DNA of 64,000 nt from CAVSWT01 sp963731745 (lineage in GTDB: Bacteria; Bacteroidota; Ignavibacteria; Ignavibacteriales; Ignavibacteriaceae). The translations under genes were made by a program, and so were the position numbers. Shown one piece after another: positions 32,543-42,140 of the stretch. The notes under the pieces are model-generated. The model worked only from the letters and a program-made list of their open reading frames with translations, was not told where the DNA came from and did no database searches. The DNA lies in the NCBI GenBank assembly GCA_963731745.1, contig CAVSWT010000006.1, forward strand, positions 102,717-166,716. Reading direction: 5' to 3'. Each line of letters opens with the position of its first letter. The first letter of the stretch is position 1.

Positions 32543-34312
32543 ATGAATGTTTTAAAAACCAATAATTTTGAAGATGTTATTTTTGATATTAGAATTAAAG
32601 TTTATTTGTTTGTCTTTTCTATTCTATTTTTATTTTGCAGCTCACTAAAGGGACAATCAATTACATGGAATATTGATAATCCGAATTCCTGGCATGAATT
32701 GCAATCATATTTGCCGGAAGCCAAAATGACAGGGACATCCGTTTGGGTTTCTTTACTGCCTCCAAACCAAATGCCGCCAATAAATCCAACCGGGAATTAT
32801 TCTGAACCTTATCGCCTTGATTATCTTACCTGGGCAAAAGAAATAGCGAAATTGTCACTTAGATATTCAAATCTTAAAGGGTATTTAATTAAAGACTTTC
32901 AAGAGAATGTTAATCTCGGTTATTTTAGACAAACTTACATAGACAGTATTGGAGCTGCAGGAATATCAATTAATCTGAAATTGCAATTTATAAATTCCGG
33001 AAAATTACATCGTATATTTTATGTAGATAAAAATGCAAATGGAAATGGTTCGGGGAGTTCATGGACGAATGCTTCAAAAACAATTTCCGGAATACCTTGG
33101 AATAATGTGAATGGTGGTGACACTATTTATATTTCTGGTGGAATTGATTCGACCTTATACGCCAAAGATGCTCTTTATGCAAAAAAGTATCAAAGTGATG
33201 TAATTATCGCTAAAAGTTGGGAAGCTGGTCATAATGGAGATGTATATTTTTCCACAAATAACGCATCAATAGGAACTTATAAATGTTCATTCTTGCTTGA
33301 TGGCTGTCAGCACATTAAACTATCTGGTTTAACATTTTGGTGGGGGATACCAGCTGTTGATGATGGAGGTAATGCTGCTTTATATATAAACAATAGCGAT
33401 TACTGCACAGTAGATAATTCTCATATTTTTACAGACGGAAACGCAACTTGTTTGAGAATAATTGCATCAAGTTTCATTTCTGCTACAAATAATATCATTG
33501 AAACACTCACGAATAGTTATGATACTGATTTAGATCAGGATGGGATAACTATTGGAAGAGGTGATGGTGGACATATCATCATGGGGAACAAAATCACACT
33601 TAGAGGAAGTGCAATTGCACCACACTCAGATGGAATTCAATTTATATGGGAAGGTAATTCTAAAAACAATCAGACTATTATTTCGAATAATTTTTATTAT
33701 CACATGGTATATAGTTCTGCTCAAGCTGGTTCAGCAATATACTACAACGCTTGTTACACTAACAGACTTTTAATCTATAATAATGTTTTTGTTTACAGTC
33801 AAGATTATCGAGATGGTATAGTTATTAACGGAGACCCTAACTATCATACTAGTTTAAGGGTATACAATAACACTCTGGTTTCTGGTTGCGATGTTGGCGG
33901 TGAGTGGATCGGTTGTTCAAATTTGGATACCCTTATAGTTAAAAATAATATTGCGATGCTAGATAGTTCTACAAGTGATATAATGGTATTTGATACTCCA
34001 GTAACAGATGTTGATTTTGTCGATATAGATTACAATCAGTATTTTATTAACTCACGACAAATTAGGATGTATTCAACTACTGGGTCGTATACATTTGGGG
34101 AATGGAAGGCACTTGGGTATGATACTCATAGTCAATCGGGTTCTGTTAATTTTGTATATCGTTATGGACCCGATATTGCAGACTATCAACTCGTAGTTGG
34201 TTCAAGCTGTATAGATAGTGGTACCACTATATCCATTTTTAATACTGATATAAATCATAAATTGAGACCACAGGGAAGACTTGGGATAGAGGAGCAGTCG
34301 AACAATGATTAA
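32543..34312 (+). CDS. Secreted right-handed beta-helix protein
   Basis: The product has a late signal peptide ('YLFVFSILFLFCSSLKGQ' around residues 21-38) preceded by a polar stretch. After a 120-residue N-terminal region comes 'RIFYVDKNANGNGSGSSWTN', the usual entry to a pectate-lyase-like beta-helix, and many 'NN.' turns ('HIIMGNKITLRGSAI', 'LLIYNNVFVYSQ', 'LRVYNNTLVSG'). It may cleave or bind surface polysaccharide. The end 'RPQGRLGIEEQSNND' seems frameshifted: one extra G would restore 'RPQGKTWDRGAVEQ', the usual family ending. There is no T9SS domain. It lies on the opposite strand to the polysaccharide genes. Confidence 0.8.
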   Translation: MNVLKTNNFEDVIFDIRIKVYLFVFSILFLFCSSLKGQSITWNIDNPNSWHELQSYLPEAKMTGTSVWVSLLPPNQMPPINPTGNYSEPYRLDYLTWAKEIAKLSLRYSNLKGYLIKDFQENVNLGYFRQTYIDSIGAAGISINLKLQFINSGKLHRIFYVDKNANGNGSGSSWTNASKTISGIPWNNVNGGDTIYISGGIDSTLYAKDALYAKKYQSDVIIAKSWEAGHNGDVYFSTNNASIGTYKCSFLLDGCQHIKLSGLTFWWGIPAVDDGGNAALYINNSDYCTVDNSHIFTDGNATCLRIIASSFISATNNIIETLTNSYDTDLDQDGITIGRGDGGHIIMGNKITLRGSAIAPHSDGIQFIWEGNSKNNQTIISNNFYYHMVYSSAQAGSAIYYNACYTNRLLIYNNVFVYSQDYRDGIVINGDPNYHTSLRVYNNTLVSGCDVGGEWIGCSNLDTLIVKNNIAMLDSSTSDIMVFDTPVTDVDFVDIDYNQYFINSRQIRMYSTTGSYTFGEWKALGYDTHSQSGSVNFVYRYGPDIADYQLVVGSSCIDSGTTISIFNTDINHKLRPQGRLGIEEQSNND

Positions 34313-34421
34313 ATTAGGCGTCAAAAAATGATTGAGGAGAAATAAGAATCAAGAAATAACAAAGCAAACATAGTACTGCTACCAGCTAGTAGTGTAAAGA
34401 ATTTTGTGTAAATGGTTAATA

Positions 34422-34485
34422 AAGAACTTGAGGATAAGCGAAGTGAGGCGTAGCCGAACGTAGCTTATCCTCTGCAAAAGTTCTT
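34422..34485 (+). promoter_or_regulatory. Long hairpin in the IS leader
   Basis: AAGAACTT-GAGGATAAGC (34422-34439) pairs with GCTTATCCTC (34463-34472) and AAGTTCTT (34478-34485), separated by a small bulge. The loop is GC-richer than the surroundings. It lies 58 bases before the transposase ATG and could limit read-through from flanking promoters. Confidence 0.7.
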
Positions 34486-34543
34486 GATTTTGTTTTACTT
34501 AATTAACAATTTCATTAACCATAATCCAAAAGGAGTTTACACT

Positions 34544-35773
34544 ATGAAACTCACCAATGAAATGATCGAGCAGCTGAAAGCCGATCTATCAAAAGCAAAA
34601 AACTACGAAGATTTAATGGGCAAGGATGGGGCCATTAAGAAACTCATTTCTCAATCTCTTGAACAAATGCTTGAAAGCGAATTGACTGAGCATCTTGGAT
34701 ACGAGAGATATTCACCAGAAGGAAAGAACAACGGCAATAGCCGGAATGGAAAGACTCATAAAACTCTAAAGAATGATAATGGCCAAATAGAAATCTCTGT
34801 TCCCCGGGATCGCAATGGAGAGTTTGATCCCATTATTATCAAGAAGTACGAAAGGACTATTGGGCCGATTGAGGATAAGATAATCTCAATGTATGCAAAA
34901 GGAATGACAACAAGAGATATACAATCGCACATCCAGGAAATGTACGGACTTGATATTTCTGCAACTCTTGTTTCAAACATTACAGATAAAATAGTCCACA
35001 TAGCTACAGAATGGCAGAACAGGCCTCTTGAGGGAATATATCCCATTGTTTTCTTTGATGCTATCCATTACAAGGTAAGAGATGACTCAAAGAAAGTGGT
35101 ATCAAAAGCTGCCTATACCTGCCTGGGTGTTGAACTCAGCGGCAGAAAAGACTTGCTCGGTCTTTGGGTGGGAGAGGCTGAAGGAGCTAACTTCTGGCTA
35201 AGCGTTTTAACTGAACTTAACAACCGTGGAGTAAAGGATATCCTTATTGCCTGCATAGATGGATTGAAAGGTTTTCCTGATGCTATACAGACTGTCTTTC
35301 CGAAGACAGAAATCCAGCTATGTGTTATTCATCAAATCAGAAATACCTTAAAGTACATTGCTTCTAAAGACCAGAAAGAATTTATGAAACAACTTAAGAC
35401 TGTTTACACAGCACCAACAGAAGAAGCTGCTTTAGAGAACTTAAATTTACTGGAAGATAACTGGTCTAAAAAATATTCATTGGCTCTAAAATCATGGAGG
35501 GGTAACTGGAATAATTTGGCAACCTTTTTCAAGTACCCGGAAGAAATAAGAACTATAATTTACACCACCAATGCTGTTGAAGCGGTACACCGCCAGTTCA
35601 GAAAAGTAACCAAGGCAAGATCAATGTTCCCCAATGATGATGCACTCAAAAAAATGCTGTATCTTGCTTACAGAGATTTATCTAAAAAATGGACTATGCC
35701 CATTAGAAACTGGGCTATTGTTCTTTCTAATTTTTCCATTAACTTTGAAGAAAGGCTGGAGCCTTTCCTCTAA
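34544..35773 (+). CDS. IS256-family transposase (mutator type)
   Basis: The 409-residue protein is a full-length Transposase_mut protein: 'HLGYERYSPEGKNNGNSRNG' near residue 60, 'DRNGEFDPIIIKKY', 'MYAKGMTTRDIQSHI', and the DDE core with Asp in 'YPIVFFDAIHYKVR', Asp in 'ACIDGLKGFPDAI' and the final Glu in 'TNAVEAVHRQFRKVTK'. The start at 34544 was chosen over an earlier ATG because AAAAGGAG precedes it by seven bases. It should be active if expressed. Confidence 0.95.
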   Translation: MKLTNEMIEQLKADLSKAKNYEDLMGKDGAIKKLISQSLEQMLESELTEHLGYERYSPEGKNNGNSRNGKTHKTLKNDNGQIEISVPRDRNGEFDPIIIKKYERTIGPIEDKIISMYAKGMTTRDIQSHIQEMYGLDISATLVSNITDKIVHIATEWQNRPLEGIYPIVFFDAIHYKVRDDSKKVVSKAAYTCLGVELSGRKDLLGLWVGEAEGANFWLSVLTELNNRGVKDILIACIDGLKGFPDAIQTVFPKTEIQLCVIHQIRNTLKYIASKDQKEFMKQLKTVYTAPTEEAALENLNLLEDNWSKKYSLALKSWRGNWNNLATFFKYPEEIRTIIYTTNAVEAVHRQFRKVTKARSMFPNDDALKKMLYLAYRDLSKKWTMPIRNWAIVLSNFSINFEERLEPFL

Positions 35774-35854
35774 TGAAAAATGCCATTTACACAAATTATT
35801 TTACAGCTAAAAGTTATTATCATTTTTATTTATCTTTATAATATCAGCTTAGAA

Positions 35855-36727
35855 TTAGTGAATATACTTTTGTATGGCATCTACTGTTTCTTTAATGTGT
35901 TCTTTCTGAGACATACCTACAACAACAGAATTTAAATTTTTAATTTCTCCTAAATACTTATACGCTTCATCAGGTTTCAATGCTCCACCAGCTAAAGTAC
36001 TCATGCCAATAAAATTCATCCCCGGTCTTTCAATGGCCCTAACCGCAGTATCTAAATTGGGATTTACAAAAAAACCTGTTTTATTAATTGATGCCATTAT
36101 TAAATAATCTTTCCATCCTCTTTTTTCAACTTTCTCTCTAAAATTTGCAATATTTTTAGTTATAAATCCTGCTGGCACTTTATATTTATCTTCTACATGT
36201 TCTTTAAAGGTTTCCAACACAGATTCAGCGCCGAGGCCTATTGCTAGGTCGGTGAGTGAATCATGAAGAAAAATCGCGCCTATACTTAGACCCTTGAAAA
36301 CTAAAAATTCAATATCAACAAGCAATCTAATGATTTTATCTACATCTTTGCCTAAAAAGCCTTGTGCGCCGTTAAGCATAATAGAAACCTTTTGTGAAAA
36401 ATTTGCTTTACTTAATACATCCAATAGAATATTTGTCAATCCCTTTTCATTTGCCTGCCTTACATATTTTGCAATATATGGCAATAAAGGATACACTTTA
36501 ATATTTTTGAGTTTTGAGTCAGATTTGATGATATTTACTAATGTCTCTGACCGTGGATGTGTTGACATCATCATTGCATTAACTCCAAGTTCAATCGCAA
36601 AATTAAGAGAATTAGAGAGTAATGCTTTATCCTCAAAAAGTAATTCTTTTTGATTACCTCTTTCTTGGGAAAGATGATCAACGCCAAAAAAGGGGTTATG
36701 CCCAAGTATAATTTTCTCAAGTTCCAT
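35855..36727 (-). CDS. Aldo/keto reductase-like TIM-barrel protein in the polysaccharide locus
   Basis: The 290-residue product starts 'KIILGHNPFFGVDHLSQERG' and ends 'LNSVVVGMSQKEHIKETVDA', the latter being the typical close of an aldo/keto reductase barrel. A central 'GLSIGAIFLHDSLTDLAIG' and 'GMNFIGMSTLAGGALKPDEA' also fit the barrel. The classical Asp-Tyr-Lys-His tetrad is not clear, so enzyme activity is uncertain. It lies 23 bases after the Gfo/Idh/MocA gene and is the last gene before the IS element. Confidence 0.65.
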   Translation of the reverse strand: MELEKIILGHNPFFGVDHLSQERGNQKELLFEDKALLSNSLNFAIELGVNAMMMSTHPRSETLVNIIKSDSKLKNIKVYPLLPYIAKYVRQANEKGLTNILLDVLSKANFSQKVSIMLNGAQGFLGKDVDKIIRLLVDIEFLVFKGLSIGAIFLHDSLTDLAIGLGAESVLETFKEHVEDKYKVPAGFITKNIANFREKVEKRGWKDYLIMASINKTGFFVNPNLDTAVRAIERPGMNFIGMSTLAGGALKPDEAYKYLGEIKNLNSVVVGMSQKEHIKETVDAIQKYIH

Positions 36728-36750
36728 TTATTTCCTATTATTATTACTCG

Positions 36751-37803
36751 TTAAAAATTTATAGTCACAGGAATGCAACGTTGTAAAGATGATGAGTAGC
36801 CGGCATCGACTATTTGCTGGACATGATAGCCCTGTTTTATATCTGGCGATCCAGATAAATTAGATTTTATTGAATTTAAAAAATGTAAATTTTGGAAAGT
36901 AAATTTTGGAGTTCCGATGTCAATGGGAACAGGTCTAAATAGATCATTGGCATTATAAATATTTTTTCCATTTTTATAATCGATTGTTGGCTTGTCTAAA
37001 AATAATAGTATTGAGTCCTCTGAAACAACCAAAGTTCCATTATCACCTAATATGTCGATTTTCACATCAATTTTTCCTTTAAATCTTACACTCCATGAGC
37101 AATCTAATATTGAGGTAACACCAGCACTATGTTCCATAATTAAATGAGCAAAATCATCAATTCCAGCTGAATATACGGACTTGACTTTGCCAACCACAGA
37201 TTTGACTGAACCAAAATACCACGTCAATAGATCGATAACATGAGAGCCTAAACTCATAAGAACCCCACCACCCGATTGTTTTGGATCATACCGCCAACCT
37301 TTCCCTTTTTGAAAAAGTTGAGATATATAGATATTAGCGTTCACTCTCTGAATATTACCAAGACACCCAGAATCCAAAATTTCTTTTCCTTTTACAAAAC
37401 TATCCAAAAAACGGTATACATATCCGATCATATTAGTTATTGGAGTATTTTGGAGTTTGGAAATCAATGGCATCGCTTCACCGGCATTTAATGATAAAGG
37501 TTTCTCTAAAAGAAATGGTATTTTTCGATTTGCACATTCCAAAGCTAAAGGAATATGTGTTAGTACCGGAGTAGATATCAAAACACCATCTAATTCACAA
37601 TTCTTCAACATTTCTACTCCCTCATTGAATATCTGAATTGACGAATTGATAATTCCTAATGGTTTTGAAGGAAAATTTGATGGATCAGCAACTGCTACAA
37701 CTGTACTTTCAGACAGATTATTAAATAATGCAGCGTGCATTAGACCCATCCTACCTAAACCAATAATGCCTATTTTTAATTTTTCATTTTTATTTAATGT
37801 CAA
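36751..37803 (-). CDS. Gfo/Idh/MocA family oxidoreductase
   Basis: The product has the NAD-binding 'KIGIIGLGRMGLMHAALF', the 'EKPLS' segment ('PFLLEKPLSLNAGEA') with catalytic Lys, 'NMIGYVYRFL', 'SGGGVLMSLGSHVIDLLTW' and the usual C-terminal sheet. It probably oxidises or reduces a nucleotide sugar during polysaccharide assembly. I placed the start at TTG 37803 because GAGGT lies seven bases upstream. An earlier TTG at 37881 would add 26 residues that do not match the family and would overlap the preceding gene. Confidence 0.87.
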   Translation of the reverse strand: MTLNKNEKLKIGIIGLGRMGLMHAALFNNLSESTVVAVADPSNFPSKPLGIINSSIQIFNEGVEMLKNCELDGVLISTPVLTHIPLALECANRKIPFLLEKPLSLNAGEAMPLISKLQNTPITNMIGYVYRFLDSFVKGKEILDSGCLGNIQRVNANIYISQLFQKGKGWRYDPKQSGGGVLMSLGSHVIDLLTWYFGSVKSVVGKVKSVYSAGIDDFAHLIMEHSAGVTSILDCSWSVRFKGKIDVKIDILGDNGTLVVSEDSILLFLDKPTIDYKNGKNIYNANDLFRPVPIDIGTPKFTFQNLHFLNSIKSNLSGSPDIKQGYHVQQIVDAGYSSSLQRCIPVTINF

Positions 37804-37846
37804 ATTCACTACCTCAATATATTTTATATAGGGATTTTTTGCTTTT

Positions 37847-38930
37847 TTATTTAAAATTAAATTGGTATTTGGGATTGGCAATCATTATATGTTTACTTTT
37901 AGGATAATTTAAAGTAAACCATAATAAGAAATCAGTGACATTGATATTGTCTTCAATCATTTTTTTACTTTTTATTTGCCAATCTTTTTTACTGTCGGGA
38001 CTTTTAAGTATTTCTAAAGCCTCCTCAAGTGTTCCTTTCGAATTTCTTCTATCATAAATCAAATTATACTTCTTATCTAATTCAACCAAATAGCCTAGTT
38101 CTTTAGAACTAATATAAAACGCCGGTGTACCCAATACTGCGCATTCTGCTGACATGGCGCCACTTTCACCATATAATAAATTTGCATAGTACTCAATATC
38201 CTGCATATCACCCGGTTTGAATATAATTATTTGTTTCTAATTGATATTGTTGCAAATCATTCGGGAGTAAATATTCACTGGAAATAAAAACCTTCGCATA
38301 CATAGAAAATTGTTGAACTAAGTTCCTAATTTCTGAAATTGAAAATCCCGATTTTCCAAAATCGTCATGTGCCTCCCATGATACAAATCTCAGAAGGACA
38401 TATTTTTCATTTTCTTTCAATCCCAACTTATTCAGGACCTTAGGATTTGGATGATAAAATTTCGGGTGTAAAAATGCTAGTTCTTTAAATCCCTTAAATC
38501 GAATATGTTTCTTGCCCAAATTTATTGTGAATGAATCTGGAGTTAAATATACAGAAGTGAAAAGTCTGTTAATTTTGATCAGAACATCTATGTCAGTATC
38601 ATGAATGGTAATGTTTGGAATTCTAAAAATAAATGAAGCGTGGGCAGCAATAATGGATCCATAACTAAAAATAATATCTGGTTTAAATTTCATTACGGTT
38701 CTAATAAACATGGCCTCAAATTTAATTATGCTAAAAACTTTTCCTAAGAAATTCTTTTTTAACTTTCCAAAAATTATATAATTGAAATTGTAATGTTGAA
38801 GTAATTTCAACGTAACATCTTTATCTCTTGCTGTAAATAAGATTTGATTGCCTTTTTGAATCATTATATTGGCAAAGTTTTTAAAAAAATGTACAATTGC
38901 CGGATGGCTAACGTCAATTAAAATTTTCAT
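37847..38930 (-). CDS. DUF354 family protein (glycosyltransferase-B-like fold), split by one frameshift
   Basis: The N-terminal 240 residues ('MKILIDVSHPAIVHFFKNFA', 'ILFTARDKDVTLKLL', 'GSIIAAHASFIFRIPNITIH') and the C-terminal part ('MQDIEYYANLLYGESGAMSA', 'LGTPAFYIS') are adjacent halves of one DUF354 protein, a family resembling UDP-GlcNAc 2-epimerases that is common in polysaccharide loci. The break lies near 38208-38222. Loss of one base from 'ATTCAAACCGGGTGAT' would restore 'KPGDMQDIEYY'. It starts 4 bases after the cupin gene. Confidence 0.8.
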
Positions 38931-38933
38931 AAT

Positions 38934-39335
38934 TTAAAATTCATAGGGGATTGTATCTTCCTGCTTGTACAATTTGTCTGAATAAGTTGCAAGAATATAT
39001 GGTTCATCCCCAACATTTTGAAATGAATGTGCTACCTTATTTGGTACATATATAGTCTTCGGATTTTCTGAATTTAACTCAAGGGCTATTCGTTCTTTAG
39101 AAACTATTTCTTCAATTAACATTTCAGCTTTACCGTGGATTAAAGTAAACCACTCATTTGCTTCAATATGATAATGGTTTGCTCTACATTCACCAGGAAA
39201 TGCTGAAATAAGATATATTTCACCAGTAAAGGGGGGAAGATTTTCTTCCTCTCCCGTAATTATTTTAAGAAACCAACCTCTTGTGTCAGAAATTTTATTT
39301 CTATCAATAATTCTAATTTTATCAAGTAACTTCAT
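38934..39335 (-). CDS. WxcM/FdtA-like cupin, probable nucleotide-sugar epimerase or ketoisomerase
   Basis: The 133-residue product is a single cupin with 'DTRGWFLKIITG', 'GECRANHYHIEANEWFTLIH' (metal or catalytic His residues) and 'YVPNKVAHSFQNVGDEP'. It matches the dTDP-4-keto-6-deoxyhexose 3,4-ketoisomerase/3,5-epimerase-like group. In this place, next to the CDP-glucose dehydratase, it probably acts on CDP-4-dehydro-6-deoxyglucose. Its start overlaps the stop of the SDR gene (ATGA). Confidence 0.78.
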   Translation of the reverse strand: MKLLDKIRIIDRNKISDTRGWFLKIITGEEENLPPFTGEIYLISAFPGECRANHYHIEANEWFTLIHGKAEMLIEEIVSKERIALELNSENPKTIYVPNKVAHSFQNVGDEPYILATYSDKLYKQEDTIPYEF

Positions 39336-40240
39336 TGGATTCGGGGTTCCCTTTCAACTAAATATTTTTTTATTCCGTCCTCTAATTTGATTTTAGGTCT
39401 CCAATTAAATAGTTGAAACTGATTTGAAATATTTGCAACGGAATACATTAAATCTCTCGGACGATATGAATTACCTCCCCAGTTAATGTTAGACTTTTTC
39501 TTTGCAGAAATTTCCATAATTGATGCGATTTCTCTCAAAGTATGCCCAACACCAGTCCCCAAATGAAATGTTGTCTTATTAGGAACTTTAGTAGATTGTA
39601 AAAGAACAGTAAGATAAAAATCTGTAATATCGTCAATGTGTATAAAATCAAGAATTTGGTTACCTTCAGTAAGATTTATTGGTATATCAGATCCTAATGA
39701 ATCATATATTAAATCTATTATCTTTTTTTTAGAGTCAATTCCACCGTATATAGTGTATGGAACTATTGTTATATAACTGAAATTATACGCTTTACTATAA
39801 TAATCAACAAATATTCTAGAGGACGTTTTGGTTGCAGCATATAAATAAGCTGGGTCCAGTTCCCCATTTCCTTTGTAATATTCAGCAGAACTACCTGTGT
39901 TTATAAATAATTTTATTCTACATTGTTTGATAGCATCTAAAATATGACATAAATAATAAACATTTGCATCAAGAAGCGTGATGAGATCTGAATATGAATC
40001 TGATGAATTAAGATAGGATGCTAAATGTACAACTACTTCGGGGTCAAATTTTCTTACGGCTTCAATTAATGCAGCCTGATGTTGATAATTAAAAGCGAAT
40101 CGTTGAATGGTCTCACCATAAATATCTTTGGACTTTTCCGAATTTATAGTTATTTCTAAAACTTCGAATTTTTCTTTTATCAATTTGGGAATCAAATTTC
40201 TCCCAACAAAACCAGTAGCTCCAGTAACTAAAACTTTCAT
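39332..40240 (-). CDS. NAD-dependent epimerase/dehydratase-family reductase (extended SDR)
   Basis: The 302-residue product has 'VLVTGATGFVGRNLIPKLI', Ser in 'NTGSSAEYY', 'YLYAATKTSSRIF' with the YxxxK pair, and 'WRPKIKLEDGIKKYL' near the end. It resembles the RfbJ/abequose-synthase-type reductases that reduce the 4-keto group of CDP-sugars. The context (rfbF, rfbG, cupin) makes it the likely last step of CDP-6-deoxyhexose synthesis. Its stop overlaps the start of the cupin gene. Confidence 0.82.
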   Translation of the reverse strand: MKVLVTGATGFVGRNLIPKLIKEKFEVLEITINSEKSKDIYGETIQRFAFNYQHQAALIEAVRKFDPEVVVHLASYLNSSDSYSDLITLLDANVYYLCHILDAIKQCRIKLFINTGSSAEYYKGNGELDPAYLYAATKTSSRIFVDYYSKAYNFSYITIVPYTIYGGIDSKKKIIDLIYDSLGSDIPINLTEGNQILDFIHIDDITDFYLTVLLQSTKVPNKTTFHLGTGVGHTLREIASIMEISAKKKSNINWGGNSYRPRDLMYSVANISNQFQLFNWRPKIKLEDGIKKYLVEREPRIQ

Positions 40241-40264
40241 AGTTGCTTAATATATTTAATTTAA

Positions 40265-41348
40265 TTAGATATTATTTTTAGTCCAAATAGAATTACTATT
40301 TAAAGCCATATTAACATATTCAAGAATATTTTCTTTGCTACAAATCTTCTTTTCAGAATAAAATTTCTTATACCAATCGATCGTAAGTTGTAAGGTTTTT
40401 TCACTTGTCAATATTGAATTCCATTTTAGTATGGCTTCAGCTTTCGAACAATCCAACCTTAATAGTGTAGTTTCATGTGGATCATCGTTCCCAGTTTGAA
40501 CCTTATACTTTAACGAATGCCATTTATCTTGTATTGCCCTAACAATCTCATGTACTGGAATTGTATCTTTGTAATTGGGACCAAAATTCCATGCATCTGA
40601 ATATTCATTTTTACCCGAAAATAGTTCACTTGCCAACAATAAATATCCACTTAATGGTTCAAGAACATGTTGCCAAGGTCGGACTGCATTTGGGAACCTT
40701 ATATTAACATTTTGATTTTTTGAAATTGCGATCATAATATCCGGAATTAGCCTATCTTTAGCCCAATCCCCTCCTCCTATTACATTACCAGCTCGTACTG
40801 TTGCTAATGAAACCCCATGATCTTCAAATTTACTCTTGTTAAAAAATGAATCTCTATATGACTGACTCAAAATTTCAGAACATGCTTTAGATGAACTATA
40901 GGGATCATATCCTCCCAATCTGTCTGTTTCCCTATATCCCCAAATTGATTCTTTATTAGAATAACATTTGTCACTTGTTACATTAACAATTACTTTCACT
41001 GATGATGTTTTTCTGCAAGCTTCAAAAACATTTAATGTACCTATTACATTAGTGTTATATGTTAACACCGGATCATTATATGATGTTCTCACTATTGGTT
41101 GCGCTGCAAGGTGAAAAACAATCTCAGGCAGATATTTATCAAATACCTTTTGCAATTTATGACTGTCTAATATGTCTCCTTGTGAATGGTGGATTTTTAA
41201 ATTTAATAACTCAAAATGAGAGGGGTTTGTTGGAATATTGTTGGCGAAACCAATTACTTCAGCTCCCATTAGCGAAAGCCATAATGCTAACCAGGAACCC
41301 TTAAACCCAGTATCTCCTGTTATAAGAACTTTTCTTTTAAATAAACAT
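40265..41348 (-). CDS. rfbG: CDP-glucose 4,6-dehydratase, start separated by a frameshift
   Basis: The main frame (from ATG 41269) carries 'VFHLAAQPIVRTSYNDP', 'NVTSDKCYSNKESIWGYRE', 'DPYSSSKACSEILSQSYRD' (YxxxK variant) and 'PNAVRPWQHVLEPLSGYL', all diagnostic of CDP-glucose 4,6-dehydratase. The Rossmann start 'KVLITGDTGFKGSWLALWL' is encoded upstream in the same frame but has no start codon. ATG 41348 lies in another frame ('MFI' then stop), and removing one T from ATTTAAAAG joins them. It converts CDP-glucose to CDP-4-dehydro-6-deoxyglucose. Confidence 0.88.
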
Positions 41349-41366
41349 TATTAAATAGTTTGGAAT

Positions 41367-42140
41367 CTACCAAATCTTCCATGGAGCATTCCCCTTTTCC
41401 CATAAATCCATTAATTCATTTCTATCCCTAGGGGTGTCCATTGGTCTCCAAAAACCCAGATGTTTAAATGCAAATAATTCACCGTCTTTTGCCAAATTTT
41501 CTAGAGGTGACTTTTCAAACATCGTCTTATCTCCTTCGGTAATATATTCGAGAACTAAAGGTTCACAAACGAAAAATCCACCATTTATCCACCCTCCATC
41601 TTCTTTAGGTTTTTCTTTAAATTGAGATATACGATCTCCTTTACCAATATCAAGGGTTCCAAATCTACCCTCTGGCAAAACAGCAGTCATGGTCATTGCT
41701 TTACCATGTGCTTTATGAAATTTAAGTAATTCTACTATATTAATATTTGAAACTCCGTCACCATATGTTAACATGAAACTTTCATTTTTGATAAAATCTT
41801 GTGCACGCTTTATTCTTCCTCCAGTCATTGTATTTAATCCTGAATCCAACAATGTAACTTTCCAGTGTTCTTGATTATTATTATGAAATCTGACCGAATT
41901 CTGTGCGAGATCAACAGTGATATCACTTTTATGTAAACAATAGTTCACAAAATATTCTTTTATCAAATAACCTTTATATCCCAATAGAATAATAAATTCA
42001 TTAAATCCATAATAAGAATAAAGTTTCATAATATGCCAAAGAATAGGTTTCTCTCCTATTTCAAGCATTGGCTTGGGTTTTAAAATTGTTTCCTCTCCAA
42101 GCCTCGACCCAAAACCACCTGCTAATATTAGTACCTTCAT
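41367..42140 (-). CDS. rfbF: Glucose-1-phosphate cytidylyltransferase
   Basis: The 257-residue product has the nucleotidyltransferase start 'MKVLILAGGFGSRLGEET', 'KPKPMLEIGEKPILWHIMK', and the CDP-glucose pyrophosphorylase features 'TYGDGVSNIN' and 'HLGFWRPMDTPRDRNELMDL'. It makes CDP-glucose from CTP and glucose 1-phosphate, the entry to the CDP-deoxyhexose route completed by the next three genes. It is intact and lies 18 bases before the rfbG start. Confidence 0.95.
   Translation of the reverse strand: MKVLILAGGFGSRLGEETILKPKPMLEIGEKPILWHIMKLYSYYGFNEFIILLGYKGYLIKEYFVNYCLHKSDITVDLAQNSVRFHNNNQEHWKVTLLDSGLNTMTGGRIKRAQDFIKNESFMLTYGDGVSNINIVELLKFHKAHGKAMTMTAVLPEGRFGTLDIGKGDRISQFKEKPKEDGGWINGGFFVCEPLVLEYITEGDKTMFEKSPLENLAKDGELFAFKHLGFWRPMDTPRDRNELMDLWEKGNAPWKIW

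Larger units (their letters stand above)
34393..35805 (+). mobile_element. IS256-family insertion sequence, complete
   Basis: The element is 1413 bp long. Its ends, TGTAAAGAATTTTGTGTAAA at the left and the inverted TGTAAAATAATTTGTGTAAA at the right, match in all but three positions and both continue into TGG. Flanking 8-mers GCTAGTAG (34385-34392) and GCTAAAAG (35806-35813) match in six of eight positions, consistent with the 8-bp duplication made by this family after some divergence. One intact transposase gene lies inside. It sits between the beta-helix gene and the AKR-like gene and breaks neither. Confidence 0.88.

Noticed and set aside
37804..37881. TTG start at 37881 for the Gfo/Idh/MocA protein
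   Set aside because: No ribosome site, extra residues unlike the family and overlap with the DUF354 gene; TTG 37803 has GAGGT at the right distance.
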